Below are positions 7,797 to 16,211 of a stretch of 27,956 bases of DNA, piece by piece. The notes under the pieces were generated by a model. That model saw nothing but the letters and a program-made list of their open reading frames with translations, made no database searches and was not told the origin of the DNA. Every line of letters starts with the position of its first letter. The first letter of the stretch is position 1. A program made the position numbers and the translations under genes. The DNA is from a virus. The DNA lies in IMG/VR virus record IMGVR_UViG_3300035145_001945, positions 1 to 27,956 of that record; one strand, given 5' to 3'.

Positions 7797-10060
7797 AATG
7801 TATTTTAACATACGAAGAGGTAGACTTTTCTAGACCTTATGCAAGTCCTTGTTGTCATATTATGCCACAAGACGAGAACTTGCATATTGAAAAAATAACA
7901 AGTTTAAATGATTTGCTACATACAAACTTGTATAGCGATTTAAGAAAAAACATGTCGCAAGGAAACAAAGATCCTTTGTGTAAAGTGTGCTGGAATGATG
8001 AAAAAAATCTTGTGATGAGTGATAGGGTTTTTGAAAATCTTATTAGAAAAAATCGTGATACCGTTGAACTACGTAGTTTGAAAATTGCATTGGATTATAC
8101 TTGTAATATGATGTGTAGGATTTGTACACCTACATGTAGTAGCAAATGGTCAAGCAGTAAGTTAGCAAAAACAAGTTTGTCTAACTTTGATGAATACAGT
8201 TTAGAATATGACAAATATGATATTGTAAAAATTGTAGAAAACAGCGATTTAAGCAAACTAGAAAGAATAAAAATATTAGGCGGCGAACCTTTTTATAGTA
8301 AAAAACTAAACTGGTTTATAGATTATTTACAAGAGCATACTGATTTCGAAAATCTTAGAATGTATATAACAACAAACGGAAGTGTATTTCCTTCTCAAGA
8401 CCTTTTAGATAAAATGTTGCAATGTGATAACTTGTATATTGAACTAAGTTTAGACGCTGTAGGAGATCTTACAAAGTTATGTAGGTGGGGTGTAGATTGG
8501 GAACCTATACACGAAAATATACAAAAATGGCTTACACTTGACAGAAAGAAAGTAAAAATAAGTTCGCATTGTACAATGAGTGTGTATAATGCAAATAAAA
8601 TGAAAGATTTATTAGATTACGTTGAAAAATATAAAATACATTTACATATAAACAAGTTACGTAGTCCTGCTCATTTAAGTCTTGATATGATTGATATTGA
8701 TACAAGAAAATCTTGGTTGTTACCTGGAGATACACCTCATGAAAAGTTAGTAAATCAAAGATTATTACAAGTAGAAACTATACCATTAAAGGCAAAAAGC
8801 AAGTTTATAACCTTTAATAAAATTTTAGACGACTATCAAAAAGAATCTCTAAAAGATTTAAATAGAGAAATTTATGATTATTTTTACGAGAAGCCTATTT
8901 TAAGTAAAACATTTTGTTATTCTCCTTTTAATCAAGTATATATTGGAAAAGACCAAGAAGTAAAACCATGTTGTGCTGCTATACAATCTTTTGGACATTA
9001 TGATAAATCTATTAAAGAAGTTGTAAACAACAAAACTGCACAAGATGCTAGGCAAAGTTTTTTGTTTGGACAATTTCCTAAAGATATTTGTAAAGGTTGT
9101 TCAAACTACTTCAAAGATACAGGAACTTTACACGATGTACAAAAAAACAACAATCTTATTGCACTAGAACATTATGGATTAAGTAAACAAGTTTTACAAA
9201 AAGATTTACAAAAACAAAAACCTGTGTTTTTAGATCTGCTAGTTAGTAACAAATGTAATTTTGCATGTTTAGGTTGTGAATCTAGTTTAAGTTCAACTTG
9301 GGCAAACAACTATACAGATATAGAACAAGAACGTGATAAAGGTGTAAAGCCTGTAAACATTTCGCAGGAATGGCAAAATGATATACAACCTGTTATTGAA
9401 TATATTTTAGAACACAGAGACACAATCAAGTTATTGCATTTAAACGGCGGTGAGCCCTTTATGCAGGAAGGATTTTACAAACTTTTTGATGCGCTTATAG
9501 AACACAAACTGTTTGATATTGAAATAGTTAGTCATACAAACGGCAGTGTTAATACATACAAAGGCAAAGACATTATAAATGAATATTTGTCAAAGTTTAA
9601 CTTTAGTATCATTATGAGTCATGATCATTATGGTGATAGAGGATATTACATGCGATATCCGTTAAATGAAACCAAATGGTTAGACAACTATAAGAGGTTA
9701 CAAAAAGTTGCGCATATTAGTGTGCAAACAAGTTATAATGTTTTCAATGCACTTACACTTGACAAACTAGAACAATGGTATATAGATAATGGAGTTGATT
9801 TGAGTAACTGGGTGTTAAGTCCTTGGCATGGACCAAAATGTTACACAACTAGAATACTAACAGATCAACATAGAGAACAAGCACACAAAGTTTTAGATTC
9901 TTTAACTCACAAGCGTGACTTGCACAGTTTGTTAAATATATCGGATAAAGATCCTTTGTTGTTAAGAAACTTTAAAACAACTATTGCTATGTTTGATAAA
10001 AAAAGGAACACTAACTTTGCCGATACTTTTCCAGAGTTAGCAGAATATTTGAATGATTAA
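7793..10060 (+). CDS. Double-module N-terminal-twitch radical SAM protein
   Basis: Two complete modules head to tail in 755 residues. Module one: Cys domain with C20-C21, C63 and C66; radical SAM motif CNMMCRIC (C104, C108, C111); LGGEP (162-166). Module two: FCYSPF with C375, PCC at 392-394, C433 and C436; CNFACLGC (C488, C492, C495); NGGEP (551-555). The C terminus carries KKRNTNFADTFPEL, the signature also found on single-module relatives. Single-module proteins here run from about 380 to 466 residues, so this is a fusion or internal duplication. Both radical sites and both auxiliary sites look intact. Translation starts at GTG (7793), sharing four bases with the previous stop. Whether the two halves act on one substrate in series or are alternative sites is unknown. 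Confidence 0.9.
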   Translation: MKCILTYEEVDFSRPYASPCCHIMPQDENLHIEKITSLNDLLHTNLYSDLRKNMSQGNKDPLCKVCWNDEKNLVMSDRVFENLIRKNRDTVELRSLKIALDYTCNMMCRICTPTCSSKWSSSKLAKTSLSNFDEYSLEYDKYDIVKIVENSDLSKLERIKILGGEPFYSKKLNWFIDYLQEHTDFENLRMYITTNGSVFPSQDLLDKMLQCDNLYIELSLDAVGDLTKLCRWGVDWEPIHENIQKWLTLDRKKVKISSHCTMSVYNANKMKDLLDYVEKYKIHLHINKLRSPAHLSLDMIDIDTRKSWLLPGDTPHEKLVNQRLLQVETIPLKAKSKFITFNKILDDYQKESLKDLNREIYDYFYEKPILSKTFCYSPFNQVYIGKDQEVKPCCAAIQSFGHYDKSIKEVVNNKTAQDARQSFLFGQFPKDICKGCSNYFKDTGTLHDVQKNNNLIALEHYGLSKQVLQKDLQKQKPVFLDLLVSNKCNFACLGCESSLSSTWANNYTDIEQERDKGVKPVNISQEWQNDIQPVIEYILEHRDTIKLLHLNGGEPFMQEGFYKLFDALIEHKLFDIEIVSHTNGSVNTYKGKDIINEYLSKFNFSIIMSHDHYGDRGYYMRYPLNETKWLDNYKRLQKVAHISVQTSYNVFNALTLDKLEQWYIDNGVDLSNWVLSPWHGPKCYTTRILTDQHREQAHKVLDSLTHKRDLHSLLNISDKDPLLLRNFKTTIAMFDKKRNTNFADTFPELAEYLND

Positions 10061-11099
10061 AAAAGTAGAACTAGAAATAACAAGCGATTGTAATGCTGCA
10101 TGTCCTGGTTGTGCTAGGACACTGAATAGCGACCTTTTACAAATTAATAGTTTTTCATTTGAAGATCTACAGCGTATTTTTCCATCACAAGATTATACTG
10201 GAGTAGAGTTTAAGTTTTGTGGAGTATTAGGCGATCCGATTGTAAATCCTGACTTTTTGCACATGATTGAATATTTAACGGATCTAGGAGGTTATTGTGA
10301 AGTTAGTACAAACGGAGGATATAACACAGCAGATTGGTGGCGCAAGTTAGGTGCTATTGCAGCAAAACATTCTGGTCTTGTACATGTGCATTTTTGTATA
10401 GATGGACATAAAGAAACCAACCACATCTATCGTGTAAACACAAAGTGGAATATTGTAGAACGTAATATTGCTGCATTTGCAGAAACAGCACCTGAACACA
10501 ATGCAACATGGGTGTATATTGTTTTTGATCATAACGAACACGAACTCGAAACAGCAAAAACACATGCAACTGTGTTAGGGTTTGACTTTGCAACTAGAAC
10601 AGGAATGCGTAACAGTTATCATGATTGGATTGCAAAGTTAGGTAAAAAAGACAAAAAAGTTGAAAAGAAAATTACAACCACAGGCAAAAAAGAACACAGC
10701 AAAAAAAATGTTATACAAGATTTAGATAGATTTATTGCTGAATACAAATCTAATAAAGCAGATGAAAATGAAACCACAGAAGTTTTGAAAACAGTAGTTT
10801 GCAAATACATACACGAAGGTGAAATATTTATTGCCAGTGATCAAACCATGTGGCCTTGTTGTTTTTTGTGGGACAGTGCATTTAAAAATAGAGAAAACAT
10901 AATCAATCGACTGAATCATTTTGATCCTGGATGGAATAGTTTAAAAGAAAACAGTATAGAAGATATACAAAGACATGAATGGTTCACTGAACTTCTTGAA
11001 GCAAGTTGGGAACCTACACACCCATTGCATTTCACAAGATGTATTCGTACTTGTGCTAAAAACAAAGCATATCATAATGAGATAAACTATGAAGCCTAA
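10053..11099 (+). CDS. Radical SAM protein with C-terminal SPASM-like cluster domain
   Basis: Radical SAM motif CNAACPGC (C13, C17, C20) directly at the N terminus, then CGVLGDP (C56 onward) in place of GGEP. A lysine-rich insert (about 195-220, KKDKKVEKK and GKKEHSKK) separates the core from a C-terminal cluster domain with C250, PCC at 268-270, C330 and C334, and a DPGWNSL segment at 291-297. It shares its architecture with the gene at 6717 and, in its last hundred residues, aligns by eye with the separate small gene at 22295 (DPGWNSL against DPDWNNL). The length is 348 residues. The ATG overlaps the preceding gene by eight bases. The substrate is unknown. Confidence 0.88.
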   Translation: MIKKVELEITSDCNAACPGCARTLNSDLLQINSFSFEDLQRIFPSQDYTGVEFKFCGVLGDPIVNPDFLHMIEYLTDLGGYCEVSTNGGYNTADWWRKLGAIAAKHSGLVHVHFCIDGHKETNHIYRVNTKWNIVERNIAAFAETAPEHNATWVYIVFDHNEHELETAKTHATVLGFDFATRTGMRNSYHDWIAKLGKKDKKVEKKITTTGKKEHSKKNVIQDLDRFIAEYKSNKADENETTEVLKTVVCKYIHEGEIFIASDQTMWPCCFLWDSAFKNRENIINRLNHFDPGWNSLKENSIEDIQRHEWFTELLEASWEPTHPLHFTRCIRTCAKNKAYHNEINYEA

Positions 11100-11841
11100 A
11101 ATAGGAATATTAGGAAGCAGCCATAGCTATGGATGCAATCACGTTGGAAGTGACAAAACTACCCCCTTGATTGTAACATTACAAAACAGTTTTCCTGATT
11201 ATGACTTTGTTACAACAGCATTTCCTGGCATGGGCAGCGATAGATTTTTACATTGCTTGACTTATCTTAAAACACAACATGACATACAGTATGCCTTAAT
11301 AGAAAACGTTGAAGATCGAAAATGGAAAACTGTGCATCATAATAATGCACATGCAAACAGTTATAAAGAAAAAGTCACAGCCAATCGTGGTGTAATGGAT
11401 GATGAAACTTTACAAAAGTTTATATATGATTATAATCATATGTATACTCAATGTGTTCTCAATCATTATGATGAATCTGATAGTATATTTAAAGGTATCC
11501 CGGCAAAAAAGTTGTCAGCATGGAAAGACGTGTCTTATATTGTAATGAAAAGCACCCGGAGTAAAATAGAAGGTGTTTACAATGTAAATATGGCTGAAAA
11601 ACTGTGTGAACAGCTCAACATTACTCCAATGCATTGGACGTTTGAATGTTATCCTGGAAGAAAGAGCAGTCATAAAGAAATCAAAAGTTGCTGGCATTAT
11701 TTTGAATCAATGCGAGGCTGGGATAAAGAACAGTTTATAGGACCTGACGGTGGACATCTTAGTCAGAAAGCACAAGATATTTTTGTAGACAAGTACCTCA
11801 AGTCAATAATCAGTGAAACAGTAAAAATAGGTAATAAGTAG
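11089..11841 (+). CDS. SGNH/GDSL-like hydrolase
   Basis: A 250-residue protein with the SGNH layout: block I is GILGSSHSYG (6-15), with Ser11 placed as nucleophile in the GxSxS context, and block V is GPDGGHLS (218-225), the DxxH pair Asp220/His223. MGSDRF (48-53) may supply the block II glycine. No signal peptide is visible, so it would act in the cytoplasm. Such hydrolases remove or transfer acyl groups, often acetyl on sugars, which would fit with the glycosyltransferase-like and acyltransferase genes nearby (inference). It overlaps the upstream radical SAM gene by 11 bases and is followed by the only intergenic gap in the run, four bases. Confidence 0.68.
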   Translation: MKPKIGILGSSHSYGCNHVGSDKTTPLIVTLQNSFPDYDFVTTAFPGMGSDRFLHCLTYLKTQHDIQYALIENVEDRKWKTVHHNNAHANSYKEKVTANRGVMDDETLQKFIYDYNHMYTQCVLNHYDESDSIFKGIPAKKLSAWKDVSYIVMKSTRSKIEGVYNVNMAEKLCEQLNITPMHWTFECYPGRKSSHKEIKSCWHYFESMRGWDKEQFIGPDGGHLSQKAQDIFVDKYLKSIISETVKIGNK

Positions 11842-11845
11842 TAGT

Positions 11846-13246
11846 ATGAGCAAAGTAAGCGATACATTTTGCATCCTGCCTTGGGTGCATCTAAGCACAA
11901 GGCCAGATGGCAGTATGAGAGTTTGCTGTACAGCAAATGCATCAAGTGTTGGCCCAACTAACGACAAAGAACACGGTGGACAAGTTGGCATTCTTAAAAC
12001 TGACGACGGCAAACCTAATAACCTAAATGTAACAGATTTTCAAACTGCATGGAATAGCAAGTACATGAAAAACGTTCGTAAGCAAATGATGAACGGTGAG
12101 CAACCTCCTAGTTGTTTAAAATGCTATAAAGAAGAAGCAGCAGGACATAATAGTAAACGCATGTGGGAAACAGCATATTGGAGTCAAAGAACTAATGTTG
12201 ATGAACTTATTGCTAACACAACAGAAGATGGAGAAGTACCACCACAACTTGCATATATTGATTTGCGTTTTGGTACAAAGTGTCAACTAGCATGTGTTAT
12301 GTGTAGCCCACATGATAGCTCGGGATGGATAAAAGATTATAAAAAGATATTTCCAGCAGTCCAAAATGAATCTCTTAAAGAAACTATGCAATGGCAAGAT
12401 AAAGGCAGCACAAATGGTAGCAGTTATAACTGGCATAAACAGAATGATGTGTTCTGGGAACAGTTTTATGAGCAAATGCCAAGTATGCAACAGATTTATT
12501 TTGCAGGCGGCGAAAGTCTTATTATTGAAGAACACTATGAAATACTTGAACATGCTATCAAAATGGGATATGCAAAAGATTTAGAACTACGGTATAACTC
12601 AAACGGAGTTGAATGGCGTGAAGATTTATTTGATTTATGGAAAGAGTTTAAACTTGTACGTTTTCATTATTCAGTAGATAGCATACACGAAATGAATGAT
12701 TATATACGTTATCCTAGTAAATGGAAACGCACAGAAGAAGTGTTTCATATATTAGATAAAGAAACAAGCAACAATGTTGAAATAACAGTTGCTTGTGCTG
12801 TACAAGCACTCAATATATATTATTTGCCTGATTTTATAAAATGGAAACTTACACAAAACTTTAATAAAATCAACATGTGGCCATTTGGTGCAGGAGGTAT
12901 AAACTATCACTTTGTGTATCATCCTCCACACCTTAATGTAAAAGTTTTGCCAGAATGGTTTAAAACAGAAGTGCGTAAAAAGTATGAGGAGTTTTATCCT
13001 TGGTGGGAAGAAAACTGGGAACTAGGTGTACCTGTTTGGCACAAAGGTAAAGTTACAAAAGAAATGTTTGATGCTGCACCGTATGGTATAAAACGTTTAA
13101 AAGGTATGTTAAGTTTTATGGAAAGTGAAGATTGGAGTAGACGTTTGCCAGAGATGCAAGAGTTTTTACAAAGATGTGACGGACAGCGTGGTAATAACTT
13201 TGCTGAAGTTTTTCCTGAGATGCGAGACATATTTGATGGACGATAA
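11846..13246 (+). CDS. N-terminal-twitch radical SAM protein
   Basis: Architecture: N-terminal SPASM/twitch-like Cys domain FCILPWVHLSTRPDGSMRVCC (C9, C27-C28) closing with CLKC (C90, C93) and an EEAAGHNSKR helix; radical SAM motif CQLACVMC (C146, C150, C153); AGGES (220-224), where serine replaces the usual proline; C-terminal GQRGNNFAEVFPEM signature. In well-known SPASM enzymes the extra cluster domain is C-terminal; here it precedes the core, as in the family annotated as twitch domain-containing radical SAM proteins. The length is 466 residues. The start follows a four-base gap and has only a weak ribosome site. Its end overlaps the first QueC-like gene by 11 bases. Confidence 0.9.
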   Translation: MSKVSDTFCILPWVHLSTRPDGSMRVCCTANASSVGPTNDKEHGGQVGILKTDDGKPNNLNVTDFQTAWNSKYMKNVRKQMMNGEQPPSCLKCYKEEAAGHNSKRMWETAYWSQRTNVDELIANTTEDGEVPPQLAYIDLRFGTKCQLACVMCSPHDSSGWIKDYKKIFPAVQNESLKETMQWQDKGSTNGSSYNWHKQNDVFWEQFYEQMPSMQQIYFAGGESLIIEEHYEILEHAIKMGYAKDLELRYNSNGVEWREDLFDLWKEFKLVRFHYSVDSIHEMNDYIRYPSKWKRTEEVFHILDKETSNNVEITVACAVQALNIYYLPDFIKWKLTQNFNKINMWPFGAGGINYHFVYHPPHLNVKVLPEWFKTEVRKKYEEFYPWWEENWELGVPVWHKGKVTKEMFDAAPYGIKRLKGMLSFMESEDWSRRLPEMQEFLQRCDGQRGNNFAEVFPEMRDIFDGR

Positions 13247-14072
13247 ACAATATTTACAGCACTTAGAACTGCTGTATAAGGCACACAAACGTAAATATGA
13301 AAATATGTGGAATATTAAATATCCGGATATATTTCATGTAAATGGATTGCCTATTCATTTTGATTCTAGAGCAAAGAAAATACTTATAGCCTTAAGTGGT
13401 GGTGCTGATAGCACTATGGTTACATATATGTTATGTAAACTTATAGAGGAGCAAGGATTTGACACTAAAATAAGTTGTTTTACAATGGTAAGATTTTGGG
13501 ATGTAAAACCTTGGCTAGAACCAATGGCAAAAGATGTGTTTACATATTTAAAAAACACATTTCCTAATATAATAGATGAACATCATTGGGGATTTTTGCC
13601 TCCTCAGTTAGAAGTTGTACCATTGTTAAAAGCAGGTATTGTTGAAGACTTGCCTCCAACAGCATCGTGTGATGTACTGTGTACAGTAGAATATCAAAAA
13701 TATCTCCTTAAAACAAAAGGATATCAATACACATATTCGGGTAATACAATGAATCCGCCAACTGGTCATAGCGAAGCGCCGCAGTTTAGAAATATCGATA
13801 AGATAAAAAATGACATAACTTTTGTCATAAGTGGACCGTCAATAAATCCATTTGGTTTACTACATAAAAACTTTACTATGGCACAATATATTAACTATGG
13901 ATTAAATGATTTGTTGGCTCTTACTCGTAGTTGTGAAGGCAGCATTGTTGAGTTTGGCGAAGAATATCTACACAACAACGATTACCCACCAGAGTGTGGA
14001 AAATGTTTTTTCTGTGAAGAAAAAACTTGGGGTTTTAACAACGCCGAAGGATATTTGTTGGAGAACTTATGA
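13236..14072 (+). CDS. QueC-like PP-loop ATPase, copy 1
   Basis: Residues 51-59 contain the N-type PP-loop IALSGGADS, which binds ATP and releases pyrophosphate while adenylating a substrate. The C-terminal third has TRSCEG (C233) followed by CGKCFFC (C254, C257, C260), the four-cysteine zinc site arrangement of QueC, the enzyme that makes preQ0 from carboxy-deazaguanine. YSGNTMNPP (167-175) sits where QueC has its substrate-loop strand. Bacterial QueC is about 230 residues; this one is 278 with an N-terminal extension, and the usual FDYGQRH and VPGRN motifs are not seen, so a changed substrate is likely. The ATG at 13236 is chosen because the protein is colinear from there and it overlaps the prior stop by 11 bases. 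No QueD, QueE or FolE is visible in the window. Confidence 0.72.
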   Translation: MDDKQYLQHLELLYKAHKRKYENMWNIKYPDIFHVNGLPIHFDSRAKKILIALSGGADSTMVTYMLCKLIEEQGFDTKISCFTMVRFWDVKPWLEPMAKDVFTYLKNTFPNIIDEHHWGFLPPQLEVVPLLKAGIVEDLPPTASCDVLCTVEYQKYLLKTKGYQYTYSGNTMNPPTGHSEAPQFRNIDKIKNDITFVISGPSINPFGLLHKNFTMAQYINYGLNDLLALTRSCEGSIVEFGEEYLHNNDYPPECGKCFFCEEKTWGFNNAEGYLLENL

Positions 14073-15403
14073 GCTTACCTTGTTATTATGCATTAGGCGG
14101 ACTAAACTATAAAAATGGCTTTGTAACAAGTTGCCCTCAGCAACACGAAAAGTTTCAAACTATTGCCGACGAACACTTGCCAAGCAAGTTTTTTAACAAC
14201 GAAAATCTTCGCAATCATAGAAAGCAACTAATGTCTGGTGAATGGTGCAAAGGTTGCGATATGTGCGAGCATGTTGAAAAAGAAGGTGCAGGTAAAAGTA
14301 TGCGCCAAGAAGATCCAGTTGATTTACAATACTATAATCACGAAACTGGAGAAACAGACTTTGCAGGACTAAAGACTATTGAAATGCGTTTTAGTCATAG
14401 CTGTAACATGGCATGTTTGCATTGTAGTAGAGTCTTTAGTAGTGGATGGCTAAGCAAACTTAAACGTTACGAACCTACACAAGAGGATTATGATCATAAA
14501 CTGATACAGTTGACAGGACAAATGCATAGAAGCAGTCCTGATGACGATTACACAATGAGTATAAGCACCGAACGTGCTTTAGAAATATTTGAAGATTTAA
14601 ATAAAAACTTTCCTAACTTAGAACGTGTTGATTTTGCCGGAGGCGAAGTACTATATCAAAAGCAGTTTTTTCCTGCACTAGAAAAACTTGCAGAACATCC
14701 TAATGCAAAACATATGAAGATTATTTTTCACAGCAACTTCAATGCAGATTTTGATCCAGTTAGATTAAGCGAGTTATTACATAACTTTGGTAATGTACAC
14801 ATACAAATAAGTGTAGACGCAGGTCCACGTATATATGCATATTTTAGAGATGGCGATTGGGAAAAGTTAAAAAGCAACATTGCTGCCTTTAAAGCAGCAG
14901 ATAACAATCATTGTGAACTTAATATTGTATACACAACTGGCACATATCAACTTATGGAAATAAAAGATGCCATGTTGAACTTCTTAGAGCTTGACATTAA
15001 CTATATTGATGCTAGTATAATATATACACCCTCCTATCTAAATCCTAGTGTTATGATGCTGAAACATAGATACAAGGTGTTAAATGATATTGAGGAAACA
15101 CGCAACGAAATAATAAAAGTTGATAAGCAGCGTAGACAAAACTTAGAAGAAACAAGCAAGTTATGCAGCTATCATGTTATGGAAGAAGTAAAGGAGTATC
15201 CACTTTGGAGTGATACAATGAGTGCTATAAAAAGTTTAGAAACCATTAGATCTTATATTCTAAATCACGATAGCAACTCGCAAGATTGGAAAAGTTTTAT
15301 GAAGTATATTGAGCGCACTGACGAACTTTGGCAACAAAGTTTTAACGAGCATTTTGTAAACTATCAATATGTAAATGGAGAAGTTGTACGTGTTTCAAGT
15401 TAA
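14069..15403 (+). CDS. N-terminal-twitch radical SAM protein, variant Cys set
   Basis: The radical SAM motif is CNMACLHC (C112, C116, C119) and the SAM loop is AGGEV (190-194), valine instead of proline. The N-terminal auxiliary domain is unusual: the first region has C5 and a single C22 rather than the CC pair of its relatives, and the closing motif is CKGCDMC (C60, C63, C66), one cysteine more than usual. The C-terminal FPEL signature is not clear; only SFNEHF remains. It lies between the two QueC-like genes, with ATGA at its start and a 14-base overlap at its end, so it may be the radical partner of one or both. The length is 444 residues; the substrate is unknown. Confidence 0.88.
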   Translation: MSLPCYYALGGLNYKNGFVTSCPQQHEKFQTIADEHLPSKFFNNENLRNHRKQLMSGEWCKGCDMCEHVEKEGAGKSMRQEDPVDLQYYNHETGETDFAGLKTIEMRFSHSCNMACLHCSRVFSSGWLSKLKRYEPTQEDYDHKLIQLTGQMHRSSPDDDYTMSISTERALEIFEDLNKNFPNLERVDFAGGEVLYQKQFFPALEKLAEHPNAKHMKIIFHSNFNADFDPVRLSELLHNFGNVHIQISVDAGPRIYAYFRDGDWEKLKSNIAAFKAADNNHCELNIVYTTGTYQLMEIKDAMLNFLELDINYIDASIIYTPSYLNPSVMMLKHRYKVLNDIEETRNEIIKVDKQRRQNLEETSKLCSYHVMEEVKEYPLWSDTMSAIKSLETIRSYILNHDSNSQDWKSFMKYIERTDELWQQSFNEHFVNYQYVNGEVVRVSS

Positions 15404-16211
15404 TAATAACATGTATAAAACTTTAGATAACGTTTTGTTAACAAATGTTTCAAAACTTGATATTCCTTTTGATCAACGTTGGAAACGTATAGGTGTAAAT
15501 CTAAGTGGCGGCGCTGATAGTGCATTACTTACATATTTGCTATGTAAAATTATCCTAGATAATAAACTAAAGACACAAATAGACATTATTACATACCAAC
15601 GTTGTTGGGAAACAAGACCGTGGCAAGGATACGTAGCACAACAAGTTTACATGTGGTTGTTAAACAAGTTTCCTAAAATATTATATAAAAGACATTTAAC
15701 ATACATACCACCTGAACTTGAGCATGGTGTTATAGGACCAGTAATAAATGGCAAAAGCGGAGATCAAATAATAGTGGGCAGTTACAACAAGTTTGCTGCA
15801 TGGCAGTATAACTTAGATGCAGTATACAATGCAACAAGTAAAAACCCAGATGATTTGCGTGAAGACCGTATGACCAACAGAGACAAAGATGCAGAAGATG
15901 GTAATCTTACAGATCTGTGGTTTTACAGCGGTAAAGTAAATGCAACATTTGTGCATCCTTTTAGATTTGTAAAAAAAGATTGGATAGTTGCACAATACCA
16001 CATACATGAGATTTTAGATTTATACAACACAACACGTAGTTGTGAAGGAGATATTAATCATCACGATAATGTAAAAGAAGCATGTGGACATTTTAAGGAT
16101 TATAAAGAAGGTATGCATATTCCTATTTGCGGACAATGCTGGTGGTGTGAAGAAAGATCGTGGGCAGAAAAGCAAGTACCAGATGTTATAAAGGAAATAC
16201 ATGAGTTTTGA
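15390..16211 (+). CDS. QueC-like PP-loop ATPase, copy 2
   Basis: Paralogue of the gene at 13236, sharing VNLSGGADS (36-44), RPW (77-79), PPELE (107-111), TTRSCEG (214-220) and CGQCWWCEERSW (247-258). The zinc-type cysteines are C218, C247, C250 and C253, with an added C232. It has a large insert between the PP-loop half and the zinc site containing NRDKDAEDGN, absent from copy 1. The chosen start is GTG 15390 because GGAGAAG lies six bases upstream and the 14-base overlap is typical of the run; ATG 15411 (no ribosome site) and ATG 15375 are alternatives, and none alters the domain. QueC-like proteins are also known from anti-phage systems (Qat, type IV CBASS), where they serve roles other than queuosine synthesis. 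Confidence 0.72.
   Translation: MFQVNNNMYKTLDNVLLTNVSKLDIPFDQRWKRIGVNLSGGADSALLTYLLCKIILDNKLKTQIDIITYQRCWETRPWQGYVAQQVYMWLLNKFPKILYKRHLTYIPPELEHGVIGPVINGKSGDQIIVGSYNKFAAWQYNLDAVYNATSKNPDDLREDRMTNRDKDAEDGNLTDLWFYSGKVNATFVHPFRFVKKDWIVAQYHIHEILDLYNTTRSCEGDINHHDNVKEACGHFKDYKEGMHIPICGQCWWCEERSWAEKQVPDVIKEIHEF

Noticed and set aside
11842-11845. Four-base gap considered as a terminator or promoter site
   Set aside because: Too short; the flanking sequence shows no hairpin or clear promoter elements.
12366-12584. Small plus-strand frame inside the radical SAM gene at 11846
   Set aside because: Out of frame with an intact conserved protein, and no ribosome site.
13236-16211. QueC-like genes as proof of a 7-deazaguanine DNA-modification pathway
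   Set aside because: No FolE, QueD, QueE or DpdA is visible, the radical SAM neighbours (about 380-470 residues with auxiliary domains) do not look like the small QueE, and key QueC motifs differ.
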